IMG/VR virus record: IMGVR_UViG_3300042260_000529
Span: 1 to 23,804 of that record
Reading direction: 5' to 3' (one strand)
DNA length: 23,804 nt
Source: a virus
In this document: piece by piece, positions 9,078 to 15,552 of the stretch
How the letters are laid out: every line of letters starts with the position of its first letter
Numbering within the stretch: position 1 is the first letter of the stretch
The notes under the pieces: model-generated
Databases searched by the model: none
Told to the model about the DNA's origin: nothing
Seen by the model: the letters and a program-made list of their open reading frames with translations, nothing else
Program-made: the position numbers and the translations under genes

Positions 9078-9749
9078 TTAAATCGTTCCGGCATCAATCA
9101 TATATGAACCAGAAGATATAATGTATTCTACCGCAGTTGTAAAATGTGCGGAACCAGTATTGAGAGATATAGTTGTAATACCACCTGATACTGATTTTGA
9201 AAGTCCGCTTCCTGCATTTACCGAAGAATCACCAATTGCAAAGGTATATACATTCCAAATTATACTATCAGTAAATGTGTTTACAAAATCAGCGTATGTA
9301 ATATCTGCTTGATAAAGTGTATTTGTATCTTTTATATAAACAATCTGTCCATCGGTAAAATAACTAACTGATGATGATGTTAAAGTTGCGTAATTATCAT
9401 ATATTCTAAATAAACCACCAACTTCATATGGAGATTTAATATTAATTGATGCAGTATTTGAGTTTACTATTGTAATCGGTGCACCGGAACCTGATATTTC
9501 TACTTGTGTTACAACTGCATCTATCGAACCACTTACAAAGTTAAGACCAGTTCCTTCTGCAACTACACCTGTCAATCGACTACCATCACCAACAAATTGA
9601 GCACCTTCAATTACACCGGATGCAGTAATATCACCATCCACATATAGTGAACCAGTTATTACTTGTGACCCGGAAATGGTAAATTGACCATCTACTACCG
9701 AGGCGGTAACAACACCTTCTATTTGTTTACTTTGAATAAGTGTAGCCAT
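9078..9749 (-). CDS. Short tail fibre / fibre-associated protein
   Basis: 223 aa, ATG at 9749, only 3 bases after the stop of the preceding gene, so it is probably co-transcribed with the neck genes. Residues 20-60 contain SGSQVITGSLYVDGDITASG, a beta repeat common in phage fibres, followed by FVGDGSRLTGV. A middle segment (residues about 105-165) with RIYDNYATL and GQIVYIKDTNTLYQAD looks like a small beta domain of the kind seen in fibre proteins. It ends in MIDAGTI, matching the terminal signature of the 212-aa and 899-aa fibres. No S74 domain is present. Being the first fibre after the neck operon, it may be the proximal or connector piece, but that is inference. Confidence 0.75.
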   Translation of the reverse strand: MATLIQSKQIEGVVTASVVDGQFTISGSQVITGSLYVDGDITASGVIEGAQFVGDGSRLTGVVAEGTGLNFVSGSIDAVVTQVEISGSGAPITIVNSNTASINIKSPYEVGGLFRIYDNYATLTSSSVSYFTDGQIVYIKDTNTLYQADITYADFVNTFTDSIIWNVYTFAIGDSSVNAGSGLSKSVSGGITTISLNTGSAHFTTAVEYIISSGSYMIDAGTI

Positions 9750-9752
9750 ATC

Positions 9753-10118
9753 TTAAATACTCACTATCTTTCCTTTAATTAAAAAATCAGTTGTTTGAAA
9801 CTCATTTTGATTGTAACCTAATGTTTCACCGAATGTAATGATTATATTATCACCATTCACACCTATATCATAAATATTACTACTTTGTTTAATACCTTGT
9901 AAATATACATCAGTATAATCTTTTGGAATGCTAATTTTCATTTCTTCTTCTAAAAATTTCTTATTCCACAAAACTAATGTTATTAATTTATCCAATATTA
10001 TAATTTGGTCTGGTGTATGAGGGTATAATGTAACATCCTGTATTACTCCGTTGATTAAATTTCGTAATCTACCCCTATTATCATACGGCATTTTCGATAT
10101 GTTAGGTTTTAATCTCAT
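9753..10118 (-). CDS. Conserved virion-associated protein with C-terminal beta module (121 aa)
   Basis: The start ATG overlaps the stop of the upstream gene (TAATG), so translation is probably coupled. I do not recognise the N-terminal half; residues 36-60 are predicted helical. Residues 67-121 (DVYLQGIKQSSNIYDIG ... IIITF ... DFLIKGKI) match a small beta module also ending the two upstream proteins. Such NG-x-x-x-Y...I-x-F...D-x-I modules are common in phage tail and fibre proteins and are taken as structural. It is likely a tail or baseplate accessory protein, by operon context. Confidence 0.65.
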   Translation of the reverse strand: MRLKPNISKMPYDNRGRLRNLINGVIQDVTLYPHTPDQIIILDKLITLVLWNKKFLEEEMKISIPKDYTDVYLQGIKQSSNIYDIGVNGDNIIITFGETLGYNQNEFQTTDFLIKGKIVSI

Positions 10119-10564
10119 TATAATAAAAATAATCTATCTCCATTTTCTTGTGACATCAAAGTATCATCTTCGTTATTCAAATATCTCAATGCAGATGGTG
10201 TTGATAAATTTTCTAAAACTTCGGTAGTTTCCGTTAAAGTAAAATCACCCTCTATTTTAATACTATCAGTTACATCTAATTGATATTGAAAATTACTTCT
10301 TTTAAATTTTACTAAAATATGTTTACCAAATTGCTCAATAATATAATCATTTGGACCAATAAATTGTCCATTCACAAATATATTAAAACGTGCATGTTCT
10401 TTTACATTTTTTCGTAAATGGGTAGGTAAATCATTTATAACTGAATTATGTAATATCCAAACCCAATATGCAGGATGTAACATATCATATGAAACCAAAT
10501 GATATTCATCGGGTTCATGCATTTGTTTTAATAAACGATTTATATCACCTAATGGAGTAATCAT
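10118..10564 (-). CDS. Tail-region structural protein with beta module (148 aa)
   Basis: The start ATG overlaps the upstream stop as ATGA. The N-terminal half has aromatic-rich HPAYWVWILHNSVINDL (residues 30-46), possibly a partner-binding helix. Residues 59-110 (RFNIFVNGQFIGPNDYIIEQ and following) form the beta module shared with both neighbours. About 35 polar residues follow. No enzyme motif is visible. It sits in the neck/tail-completion operon between a gp15-like gene and another module-bearing gene, so a structural role is likely. Family not recognised. Confidence 0.65.
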   Translation of the reverse strand: MITPLGDINRLLKQMHEPDEYHLVSYDMLHPAYWVWILHNSVINDLPTHLRKNVKEHARFNIFVNGQFIGPNDYIIEQFGKHILVKFKRSNFQYQLDVTDSIKIEGDFTLTETTEVLENLSTPSALRYLNNEDDTLMSQENGDRLFLL

Positions 10565-11676
10565 AATTCTATAAATTTCCCAGTCACATAAAATTCATCC
10601 GTATTTTCTAAAATATAACCTAATTGTGTTGCTGATGCTGGAGAATTAGTATTAAATGTAAATGTTACTGCTTTTGTATTCACATCGTAAGTGTAAGTGT
10701 ATATTGCAGGTTTTATAAACACTCCATTTATATAAACTCTAAACCAGTTCGTATCATCGAACGTGCTTCTCAATTCTGGCGGGCATTCGGGGATTTTTAC
10801 ATTATCTAATGTGATTGTGTTACTATCCACAAAAGTACCTGGATATGAACCTCTAATAGTGATGAAATCTAATATATCTGAATACTCATTATATACCACT
10901 TCGTTTTTAGCAGAATAATTTGTATGAGTATTACCAGTCAAATCAGTTTCCAACCCCCAAACTACTTTTTTAGGTGTTAAAACTTTCTTAGTAGTAGATT
11001 CATTATCAAATTTTTCAGGTAATAAATACGCATTCACTGTCATACTGAATGTACTTCTTACAACTCTTTGTGAATTATCACCAACTTCTTGTTGATTATC
11101 AAATGAATCGATTTTTACTCTAAATTTAAAACCACCTTTATCACCCCAATACTCATCGGTTGCATATTGAAATGCTTCCAGTATTTTATTCATATGTTCG
11201 GTAAAATCTGTCCATACCATTACTTCATAAGTAATAGTTACATAATCCGGCATTGTAATATTATATTGTTCTACCGGTCTTCTTGCTCCCGTCATTTGAG
11301 AGAACAAATCGTATTTATGTTTCTTTGAGTATTTAGTTACGGATGGATAAATAAGATGTCTATTCATAGTACTTGCAATAGATTCATCTCTTGCAATTGA
11401 ATTACGTTTGAATACCACCATTGGTAATTGAATTTGGCCGTTCTTATCTCTTAGAAAGCCATCCTTCTTAATATTTTTCCATCTTTCAGGATTTCCGTAT
11501 AAAACAGGTACTTTTACCTTTTCACCCAACACTTCGACAGTAGGCATGACAACATCCATCATGTGTTCAGCAATTGCTAAATCCACATCGTATAACTTAA
11601 CCCCTTTATGATTTTGAGGTTCGGTTTTAAGTTGATTTGCCCTATTGACAGATTTTTTTAATGGGTCTATTGACAT
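10561..11676 (-). CDS. Putative gp15-like tail sheath stabiliser / tail completion protein
   Basis: 371 aa; the ATG overlaps the previous stop (TAATG) behind GAGGAGAGAACA. Residues 55-100 (KVPVLYGNPERWKNI, LPMVVFKRNS) and 138-222 (NITMPDYVTITYEVMVWTDF, then a helix AFQYATDEYW and a VDSF-like strand pair) are arranged like T4-type gp15 proteins. Those combine a 'PY-x-hhhQLYVhVrnhedG' strand with an adjoining helix ending in aromatic residues. It lies directly after gp13-like and gp14-like genes, as in T4. Residues 310-371 add a beta module (NWFRVYINGVFIKPAIY) that gp15 of T4 lacks, making it about 100 aa longer. The call is by pattern and gene order; another virion protein is possible. Confidence 0.5.
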   Translation of the reverse strand: MSIDPLKKSVNRANQLKTEPQNHKGVKLYDVDLAIAEHMMDVVMPTVEVLGEKVKVPVLYGNPERWKNIKKDGFLRDKNGQIQLPMVVFKRNSIARDESIASTMNRHLIYPSVTKYSKKHKYDLFSQMTGARRPVEQYNITMPDYVTITYEVMVWTDFTEHMNKILEAFQYATDEYWGDKGGFKFRVKIDSFDNQQEVGDNSQRVVRSTFSMTVNAYLLPEKFDNESTTKKVLTPKKVVWGLETDLTGNTHTNYSAKNEVVYNEYSDILDFITIRGSYPGTFVDSNTITLDNVKIPECPPELRSTFDDTNWFRVYINGVFIKPAIYTYTYDVNTKAVTFTFNTNSPASATQLGYILENTDEFYVTGKFIEL

Positions 11677-12230
11677 TAGTATGTTCTCTCCTCAATTTGT
11701 ATTTGTGAACGTCTTACTAAGAAACCAGTAGCTATTAATTGCATTCTAGCATCTTCAAATGTATTAGTTTGTGGGTCATATATTTGTGGTGAACCACCTA
11801 CTAAAACACTTTCTTCTATATTATTCAATTCATAATAATATCCATCAAATAAAATTACATCACCCACCTCTGGATAACCAGTAAGTGTATTTTGAATTGC
11901 ATCTGCTGGTATTTCCGTTCCATTCACTGCAGTTATTTTTGGTATTTCATGAGTTCTTAAACGATGTCTCATAAAACGAAATTCAATTGTGTTTGTGCTA
12001 TCAGGTCCAAATTCATCGTAATTAGTAGTTACTTGCTCTCTTTGAACTATACACATTAAATTTGCAGGTTGATGATAAACTTTACCAATTGATTCACCAT
12101 ACAAATTTGTTTTAGATTCTCCTACCGAAACTTTGAATAGAGTAACTGCTTGTTGCACTACATAATCCACTACTTCTTCAGCAATGGTTTTTATGAAATC
12201 TAAATCTCTACTATGAAAAAATTTTGCCAT
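11676..12230 (-). CDS. Putative neck protein, gp14-like
   Basis: 184 aa; the ATG lies 4 bases after the previous stop, with a weak AGG upstream. Residues 10-35 are a helix, followed by mixed strands. Residues 119-146 (PEVGDVILFDGYYYELNNIEE) form a GD-h-h-x-h-x-x-x-hhE-h hairpin of the kind found in gp14-like neck proteins of T4-related phages. Residues 160-180 (ARMQLIATGFLVRRSQIQIEE) give a C-terminal strand. It is known from T4 that gp13 and gp14 close the DNA-filled head and bind the tail; the gene follows a gp13-like gene and precedes a gp15-like one. The similarity is modest, so the assignment leans on order. Confidence 0.55.
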   Translation of the reverse strand: MAKFFHSRDLDFIKTIAEEVVDYVVQQAVTLFKVSVGESKTNLYGESIGKVYHQPANLMCIVQREQVTTNYDEFGPDSTNTIEFRFMRHRLRTHEIPKITAVNGTEIPADAIQNTLTGYPEVGDVILFDGYYYELNNIEESVLVGGSPQIYDPQTNTFEDARMQLIATGFLVRRSQIQIEERTY

Positions 12231-12234
12231 AAAA

Positions 12235-13386
12235 TTAACCTATGTATATTGCAAGTGGAACTTTGTTTAATATTTTTTGTTGATGGTCAATAATATTAGA
12301 TTCATTTTCCATTCTTTGTTTTTTACTTACCTCTTCCAAATTCTCTCTTAGTTGTGTTACTAAATTTTCTTTTTCGGTTTGTGCTTCTGCTCTTAAAGCT
12401 GCACCATCCAAAGAAACATCAGAACCAGGAATTGGAATAGTAGAATATTTTTCTCTAATTGCACCTAACAACTCTTTTGCAAGTGCAAGTGTATATTTTC
12501 TAATCCATTGTTTACCAACATCGTTGATATTTGAATATGCTTTGAAATTATATCCAACATTAGAGTAATCACTAACTACATTTGGTCTTACGACTGTAGC
12601 ACCTTCTCTAAAATCTTTCTTTACAATATATTCAAACCAAAGTTTACTATCAGTTGTTGGTATTGGGAATATTTGTAATTTATTGTTTGTAATATTGAAT
12701 GTATGTGCAGATTTACGAATTTGGTCATTAAATTCAATTGCCTGAATTCTTAACATATCTTCATAAAGTGGCATTAAAACGAATTGTGCTGCTGGTGAGA
12801 ATGAACCAAATCCAAATTCATCAATTAAGTTTAATGTTCCTTGTCCACTTACTGAATAAGGGTCAAAGAATCTATTAATTGCAGGTGTTGGTTCGTGGAA
12901 TACTCTTGTAATATCAATTCGTTCACCACTCTCACTCACATCACCCCAAAGTGCTTGTAAATCATAATCTTGTCTACCAGATGTCATATCAATTGAACCA
13001 GATTTAACATCTATATTACCACCTACACCTGCAAGAGTTCCATATGAATCCGCAATAGTGATTACGTTATGCAATTCACTACCTAAAACTGATGATGTTG
13101 CAAAATTATTACTTAATTGTTGACCTTCTAATGCACCTAAATTTTGTCTTATACTAAATTGGTTTACTTGTGCAGAATATTCACTTACTGCCTCTTCAAA
13201 AACAGCAAAGAATGAACTTGATAATAGTTCTATATCAACAATAGGATAGCCTAAACGTTGTGCACACCATGTTGCTACCTTTGGTGCATCTGAAACGAAT
13301 TCAGAATCAGTGTCATAAATACCAAATGGGGTTGAACTACCAGAAACAAAGGTTGCTACACCCGTCCATACTCTTGATTGAGACAT
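12235..13386 (-). CDS. Neck protein, gp13-like head completion protein
   Basis: 383 aa with a strong TTAAGGAGAG ribosome-binding site. Residues 39-72 (TWCAQRLGYPIVDIEL then FAVFEEAVSEY) match the gp13 opening, in which a helix-plus-'GxPhhxhxh' stretch leads into a helix holding the protein's repeated Asp/Glu. Residues 291-330 (KQWIRKYTLALAKELLGAIR, then PIPGSDVSLDGAALRAEAQ) match the conserved gp13 C-terminal helix and the 'G-x-x-l-d-G-x-x-h' loop. A coiled coil follows at 330-370. T4 gp13 is about 310 aa; the extra length lies in the middle (residues 95-190). In T4 it joins the packaged head to the tail. It is the first gene of the neck operon, after a terminator and candidate promoter. Confidence 0.7.
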   Translation of the reverse strand: MSQSRVWTGVATFVSGSSTPFGIYDTDSEFVSDAPKVATWCAQRLGYPIVDIELLSSSFFAVFEEAVSEYSAQVNQFSIRQNLGALEGQQLSNNFATSSVLGSELHNVITIADSYGTLAGVGGNIDVKSGSIDMTSGRQDYDLQALWGDVSESGERIDITRVFHEPTPAINRFFDPYSVSGQGTLNLIDEFGFGSFSPAAQFVLMPLYEDMLRIQAIEFNDQIRKSAHTFNITNNKLQIFPIPTTDSKLWFEYIVKKDFREGATVVRPNVVSDYSNVGYNFKAYSNINDVGKQWIRKYTLALAKELLGAIREKYSTIPIPGSDVSLDGAALRAEAQTEKENLVTQLRENLEEVSKKQRMENESNIIDHQQKILNKVPLAIYIG

Positions 13387-13416
13387 ATATTACTCTCCTT
13401 AATACAATTATTCACA

Positions 13417-13424
13417 TATAAATA
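13417..13424 (-). promoter_or_regulatory. Candidate late promoter octamer (TATTTATA on the minus strand)
   Basis: Minus-strand TTTTATATTTATATG is about 31 nt before the gp13-like start. It directly follows the T-tract of the terminator at 13438-13463, as expected for the start of a new unit. The leader contains AAGGAGAG. Confidence 0.45.
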
Positions 13425-13432
13425 TAAAATAA

Positions 13433-13463
13433 CAAAAAAGGGAGTGAATTGCTCCACTCCCTT
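13433..13463 (-). terminator. Intrinsic terminator after the Dps-like gene
   Basis: A 9-bp stem (AAGGGAGTG-type arms, 13438-13446 with 13455-13463) with an 8-nt loop runs into TTTTTTGTT on the minus strand. It lies about 20 bp beyond the stop at 13485. Confidence 0.88.
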
Positions 13464-13484
13464 CGTTAATTCGATTATATTTTA

Positions 13485-13856
13485 CTATCCTAAGTTTACT
13501 AATTTGTATTTTGTAGAATATAATAGTTTAGCGATATTATCTAATTCATTTTGTATCCAACTATCTTTTAATTTTTCAGTTTGTCTTTCGTTTTCTAAGA
13601 ATTTAATAAGTTTATCAAAATAAGCGATTATATTTTCTTTTGATGCATCATTATCATTTCCGTTTACTTGTTTATAAGTTATTAATCCGTATTTACCTTG
13701 ATATGCCTCAATTAATCCATCTAATAATGGTATAAGTTCCGTATAATATCCTTCTAATGCTAAATGAATAGCAAGAGAACCCGGCCCTTTTGTTAAAGTA
13801 TGAAATTGATGTGCTTGAGTTCTACTATGAAAGAAGATTGATGCTAATTGTTCCAT
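13485..13856 (-). CDS. Dps-like / ferritin-fold small protein (DUF5856-like)
   Basis: 123 aa, ATG at 13856 with AAAGGAA about 9 nt upstream. Four helices can be drawn: residues 3-22, 25-53, 71-90 and 95-118. His19, His31, Asp46 and Glu50 have exactly the spacing (12, 15, 4) of the ferroxidase ligands of Dps proteins (E. coli H51, H63, D78, E82), and Glu35 sits where Dps has Asp67. The stretch HTLTKGPGSLAIHLALEGYY aligns without gaps to the Dps helix A-B region. It is much shorter than Dps (150-190 aa). I recall a phage family of this kind labelled DUF5856. It may bind iron or protect DNA, or the fold may only be retained. It lies between the SGNH-like and gp13-like genes as a single-gene unit. 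Confidence 0.65.
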   Translation of the reverse strand: MEQLASIFFHSRTQAHQFHTLTKGPGSLAIHLALEGYYTELIPLLDGLIEAYQGKYGLITYKQVNGNDNDASKENIIAYFDKLIKFLENERQTEKLKDSWIQNELDNIAKLLYSTKYKLVNLG

Positions 13857-13877
13857 TAAATTTATTCCTTTGTTACA

Positions 13878-13885
13878 AATAAATA
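13878..13885 (-). promoter_or_regulatory. Candidate promoter octamer variant (TATTTATT on the minus strand)
   Basis: Minus-strand ATATATTTATTTG lies about 22 nt before the Dps-like start. It differs by one base from the octamer used as the reference motif here. Confidence 0.3.
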
Positions 13886-13894
13886 TATTTTATT

Positions 13895-14638
13895 TTAAAA
13901 AAGAGTTGATTTTATTTTTTGTGATGAAAATTTACTATTTAAAACATCCAATCCAATTTCACTTTCCCATTTATTTGCTATTGAATTCATTTCGTTGTGA
14001 TAAAATTCATTCATATGAGTTTTTACAAAATCATGATTACACATTATTGTTGGATGACCATCTTTATTTCCATTTTCTAAAATATATGATGATGGAATGT
14101 AATTTTGAGAAAATTTTTGTAAATTTTCAGTTGTGTAAACACAATTCTTATAATCATCTAATAATAATTTTATGGAATCATTTGTATTTATAAAATTTCC
14201 ATCATCGGTATTTAATAATCCAAATGCTTCTACTATTTTATAGTTACAACCTATTAAATCTAAAAATGATTTTATACTTTTTACACTAAACCATGTGTTA
14301 TATATTGAATGAGTATCGTTCCAAATTTCATTTACAAATTTTTTACCAAATATATGTTCTGAATTGTAGATATTTCCATTTAAATTAAATCGATTAATAC
14401 GTTCATCATAAATATCAAATCTATTTACACTACTTAACATTATCAAAACATCATCATCTTTGTTAATTTTGTAGTTCAAATCAGTTTCATATAATTTTAA
14501 AGCAATATAATAGTTTCCAGCACCAGGATATCCAAAATTATGATGTATTTCATAATTAGTTCCAATTATATCAGCCCAACTTGGCCATTTATACTTAGTA
14601 AAACTACATCCAAATGTAAATAATCGTTTCTTTAGCAT
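13895..14638 (-). CDS. SGNH/GDSL hydrolase-like protein
   Basis: 247 aa. FTFGCSFT (Ser12) stands for the GDS block. GYPGAGN at residues 36-42 is a block II-like glycine/asparagine region. SSVNR (Asn72) follows a strand as in block III. NKDGHPT (His195) fits the catalytic-histidine block. Family members are esterases, lipases or sugar O-acetyl transfer/deacetylation enzymes; in phage they are often found near virion genes and may modify surface glycans. The substrate cannot be told. No Shine-Dalgarno sequence is visible: the ATG is only about 12 nt downstream of the terminator hairpin of the previous gene. It is unusually rich in Asn, Ile, Lys and Tyr and AT-rich compared with the neck genes, suggesting a separate origin. 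Confidence 0.6.
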   Translation of the reverse strand: MLKKRLFTFGCSFTKYKWPSWADIIGTNYEIHHNFGYPGAGNYYIALKLYETDLNYKINKDDDVLIMLSSVNRFDIYDERINRFNLNGNIYNSEHIFGKKFVNEIWNDTHSIYNTWFSVKSIKSFLDLIGCNYKIVEAFGLLNTDDGNFINTNDSIKLLLDDYKNCVYTTENLQKFSQNYIPSSYILENGNKDGHPTIMCNHDFVKTHMNEFYHNEMNSIANKWESEIGLDVLNSKFSSQKIKSTLF

Positions 14639-14650
14639 ATTTTTAAATAT

Positions 14651-14673
14651 AAAAAAGGGAGATTTCTCTCCCT
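14651..14673 (-). terminator. Intrinsic terminator after the 88-aa gene
   Basis: AGGGAGA/TCTCCCT stem (14656-14662 with 14667-14673) with a TTTC-type loop; A runs on both sides give a T-tract on the minus strand. The hairpin ends only 18 bases before the SGNH-like start codon. Confidence 0.88.
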
Positions 14674-14707
14674 AAAAAATGAATATGAAAAATAAAAACA
14701 AAAAAAT

Positions 14708-14974
14708 CTAATATTGAATCATCGAAACCGGAACATTGTATGAAGCAAAACCACCAATTACTCGTAAGTTAGCTTTTGTTCGGTTGATTTTAGTAACCTC
14801 TAATTCTCTACCCATCAATTTAGGGTGGTTGACCGTAACTTTCATACCAATTTGTAATCCCATTTTCTTTTCTAAGGATTCGATGTTACGTTTTTGTTTA
14901 ATTAACTCTACAACCATCTGATTAAGGTTGCGTAACTCTGATACTGATAATTTTGATAATTCTGAATAGTTCAT
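14708..14974 (-). CDS. Small protein with helical N-terminus and SH3/KOW-like C-terminus
   Basis: 88 aa, ATG at 14974. Residues 5-36 (SKLSVSELRNLNQMVVELI plus a KQKR stretch) form a helical hairpin. Residues 42-88 (GMKVTVNHPKLMGRELEV, KINRTKANL, YNVPVSMI) resemble a KOW/SH3-like barrel that in related proteins binds nucleic acid or ribosome/RNA polymerase parts. The specific family is unknown to me. There is no Shine-Dalgarno sequence before the ATG. It has its own upstream conserved block (14999-15069), shared with the 96-aa gene, and its own terminator. This regulation differs from the structural genes, so it may be an early or middle regulatory gene. Confidence 0.6.
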   Translation of the reverse strand: MNYSELSKLSVSELRNLNQMVVELIKQKRNIESLEKKMGLQIGMKVTVNHPKLMGRELEVTKINRTKANLRVIGGFASYNVPVSMIQY

Positions 14975-14998
14975 AATTTTATATTTTAAGTTTTAAAT

Positions 14999-15069
14999 GT
15001 TTATCTCTTATTACAAAGCTAATATAGGTAATTTATTTGATATTTCCAAATTATTTACCACTTTTTTTT
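14999..15069 (-). promoter_or_regulatory. Conserved upstream block, copy A (before the 88-aa gene)
   Basis: Minus strand, in order: an A-tract with GTGGTAAAT, ATTTGGAAA, 21 unlike bases, TTAGCTTTGTAA, then AAGAGATAAAC. The same elements in the same order and the same 21-base spacing recur at 15376-15450. TAGCTTTG fits the TAnnTTTG -7 element of Bacteroidota promoters, but no TTG lies at the usual -33 spacing. I read it as a promoter or activator region of a class distinct from the octamer promoters. Confidence 0.5.
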
Positions 15070-15358
15070 ACAAATATTCCGGTCCTGTCCATTTATATTT
15101 CGCAGTTCCATCAAAGATATTTCCTCTACTATGTTTAGCAGGGGCTCTCCAACTTGCTGGTTTCATTAAATCACCTCTTTTTACTGGTAATCCTTGAAAG
15201 TGGCCATCATACATACAAACAAACCCCCAAACTGAACTACCACTTTGTATTTTAATGAATTTAGAACCTTTTTTAAACGTTAAAGGTGTCCAACTATACA
15301 CAACACCATCAAATTGTTTATTAACTCCTTCTAACCAGATTTCAAATTGAGTTTTCAT
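15068..15358 (-). CDS. Conserved phage protein of unknown function (96 aa)
   Basis: 96 aa, ATG at 15358; no convincing Shine-Dalgarno (AAAAGAT only). Residues 62-86 (GDLMKPASWRAPAKHSRG then NIFD) are a motif I recognise from many otherwise unannotated phage proteins, usually written 'GDhhKPASWKAPAKxxRGNIF'. Residues 45-56 (WGFVCMYDGHFQ) are beta-type. The function is unknown. It has its own upstream conserved block (15376-15450), matching that of the next gene. This indicates a small transcription unit inserted between the capsid and neck genes. Confidence 0.65.
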   Translation of the reverse strand: MKTQFEIWLEGVNKQFDGVVYSWTPLTFKKGSKFIKIQSGSSVWGFVCMYDGHFQGLPVKRGDLMKPASWRAPAKHSRGNIFDGTAKYKWTGPEYL

Positions 15359-15375
15359 ATCTTTTATGTTTTATT

Positions 15376-15450
15376 GTTTATCTCTTAATCTTACATAGCT
15401 AAACTACAACATTTTTACCACTTTTCCAAATATTTTAACACTTTTTTTTC
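15376..15450 (-). promoter_or_regulatory. Conserved upstream block, copy B (before the 96-aa gene)
   Basis: Minus strand: A-tract with GTGTTAAAAT, ATTTGGAAA, 21 bases, TTAGCTATGTAA, then AAGAGATAAACA. The order and spacing match copy A, apart from a 3-base insertion before AAGAGATAAACA. In this copy AAAAGTGGTAAA also appears inside the spacer. The rest of the 194-bp gap (15359-15552) holds only the capsid-gene terminator. Confidence 0.5.
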
Positions 15451-15490
15451 AATTATTTTTGGCCATTGATAATCAACTAGTTATGGACAT

Positions 15491-15518
15491 AAAAAAAGGG
15501 AAACCGAAGTTTCCCTTT
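15491..15518 (-). terminator. Intrinsic terminator of the major capsid gene, UUCG loop
   Basis: The stem AGGGAAAC/GTTTCCCT closes a C(UUCG)G tetraloop on the minus-strand RNA and is followed by seven Ts. UUCG closed by C-G is an exceptionally stable loop. It lies about 35 bp past the capsid stop codon. Confidence 0.93.
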
Positions 15519-15552
15519 TCTATATTGAATCGTTAGTTTGATTCAGTTAAGA

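Noticed and set aside
1557-13424. TATAAATA on the plus strand as T4 late promoters driving plus-strand transcription
   Set aside because: There are no plus-strand genes here. The octamer is listed only as a minus-strand candidate in the reverse orientation, which is not the T4 consensus.
14999-15051. A full Bacteroidota promoter (TTG and TAnnTTTG)
   Set aside because: The -7-like element fits, but no TTG is found at 17-23 bases upstream; the nearest TTTG is 25 bases away, so the host cannot be inferred firmly from it.
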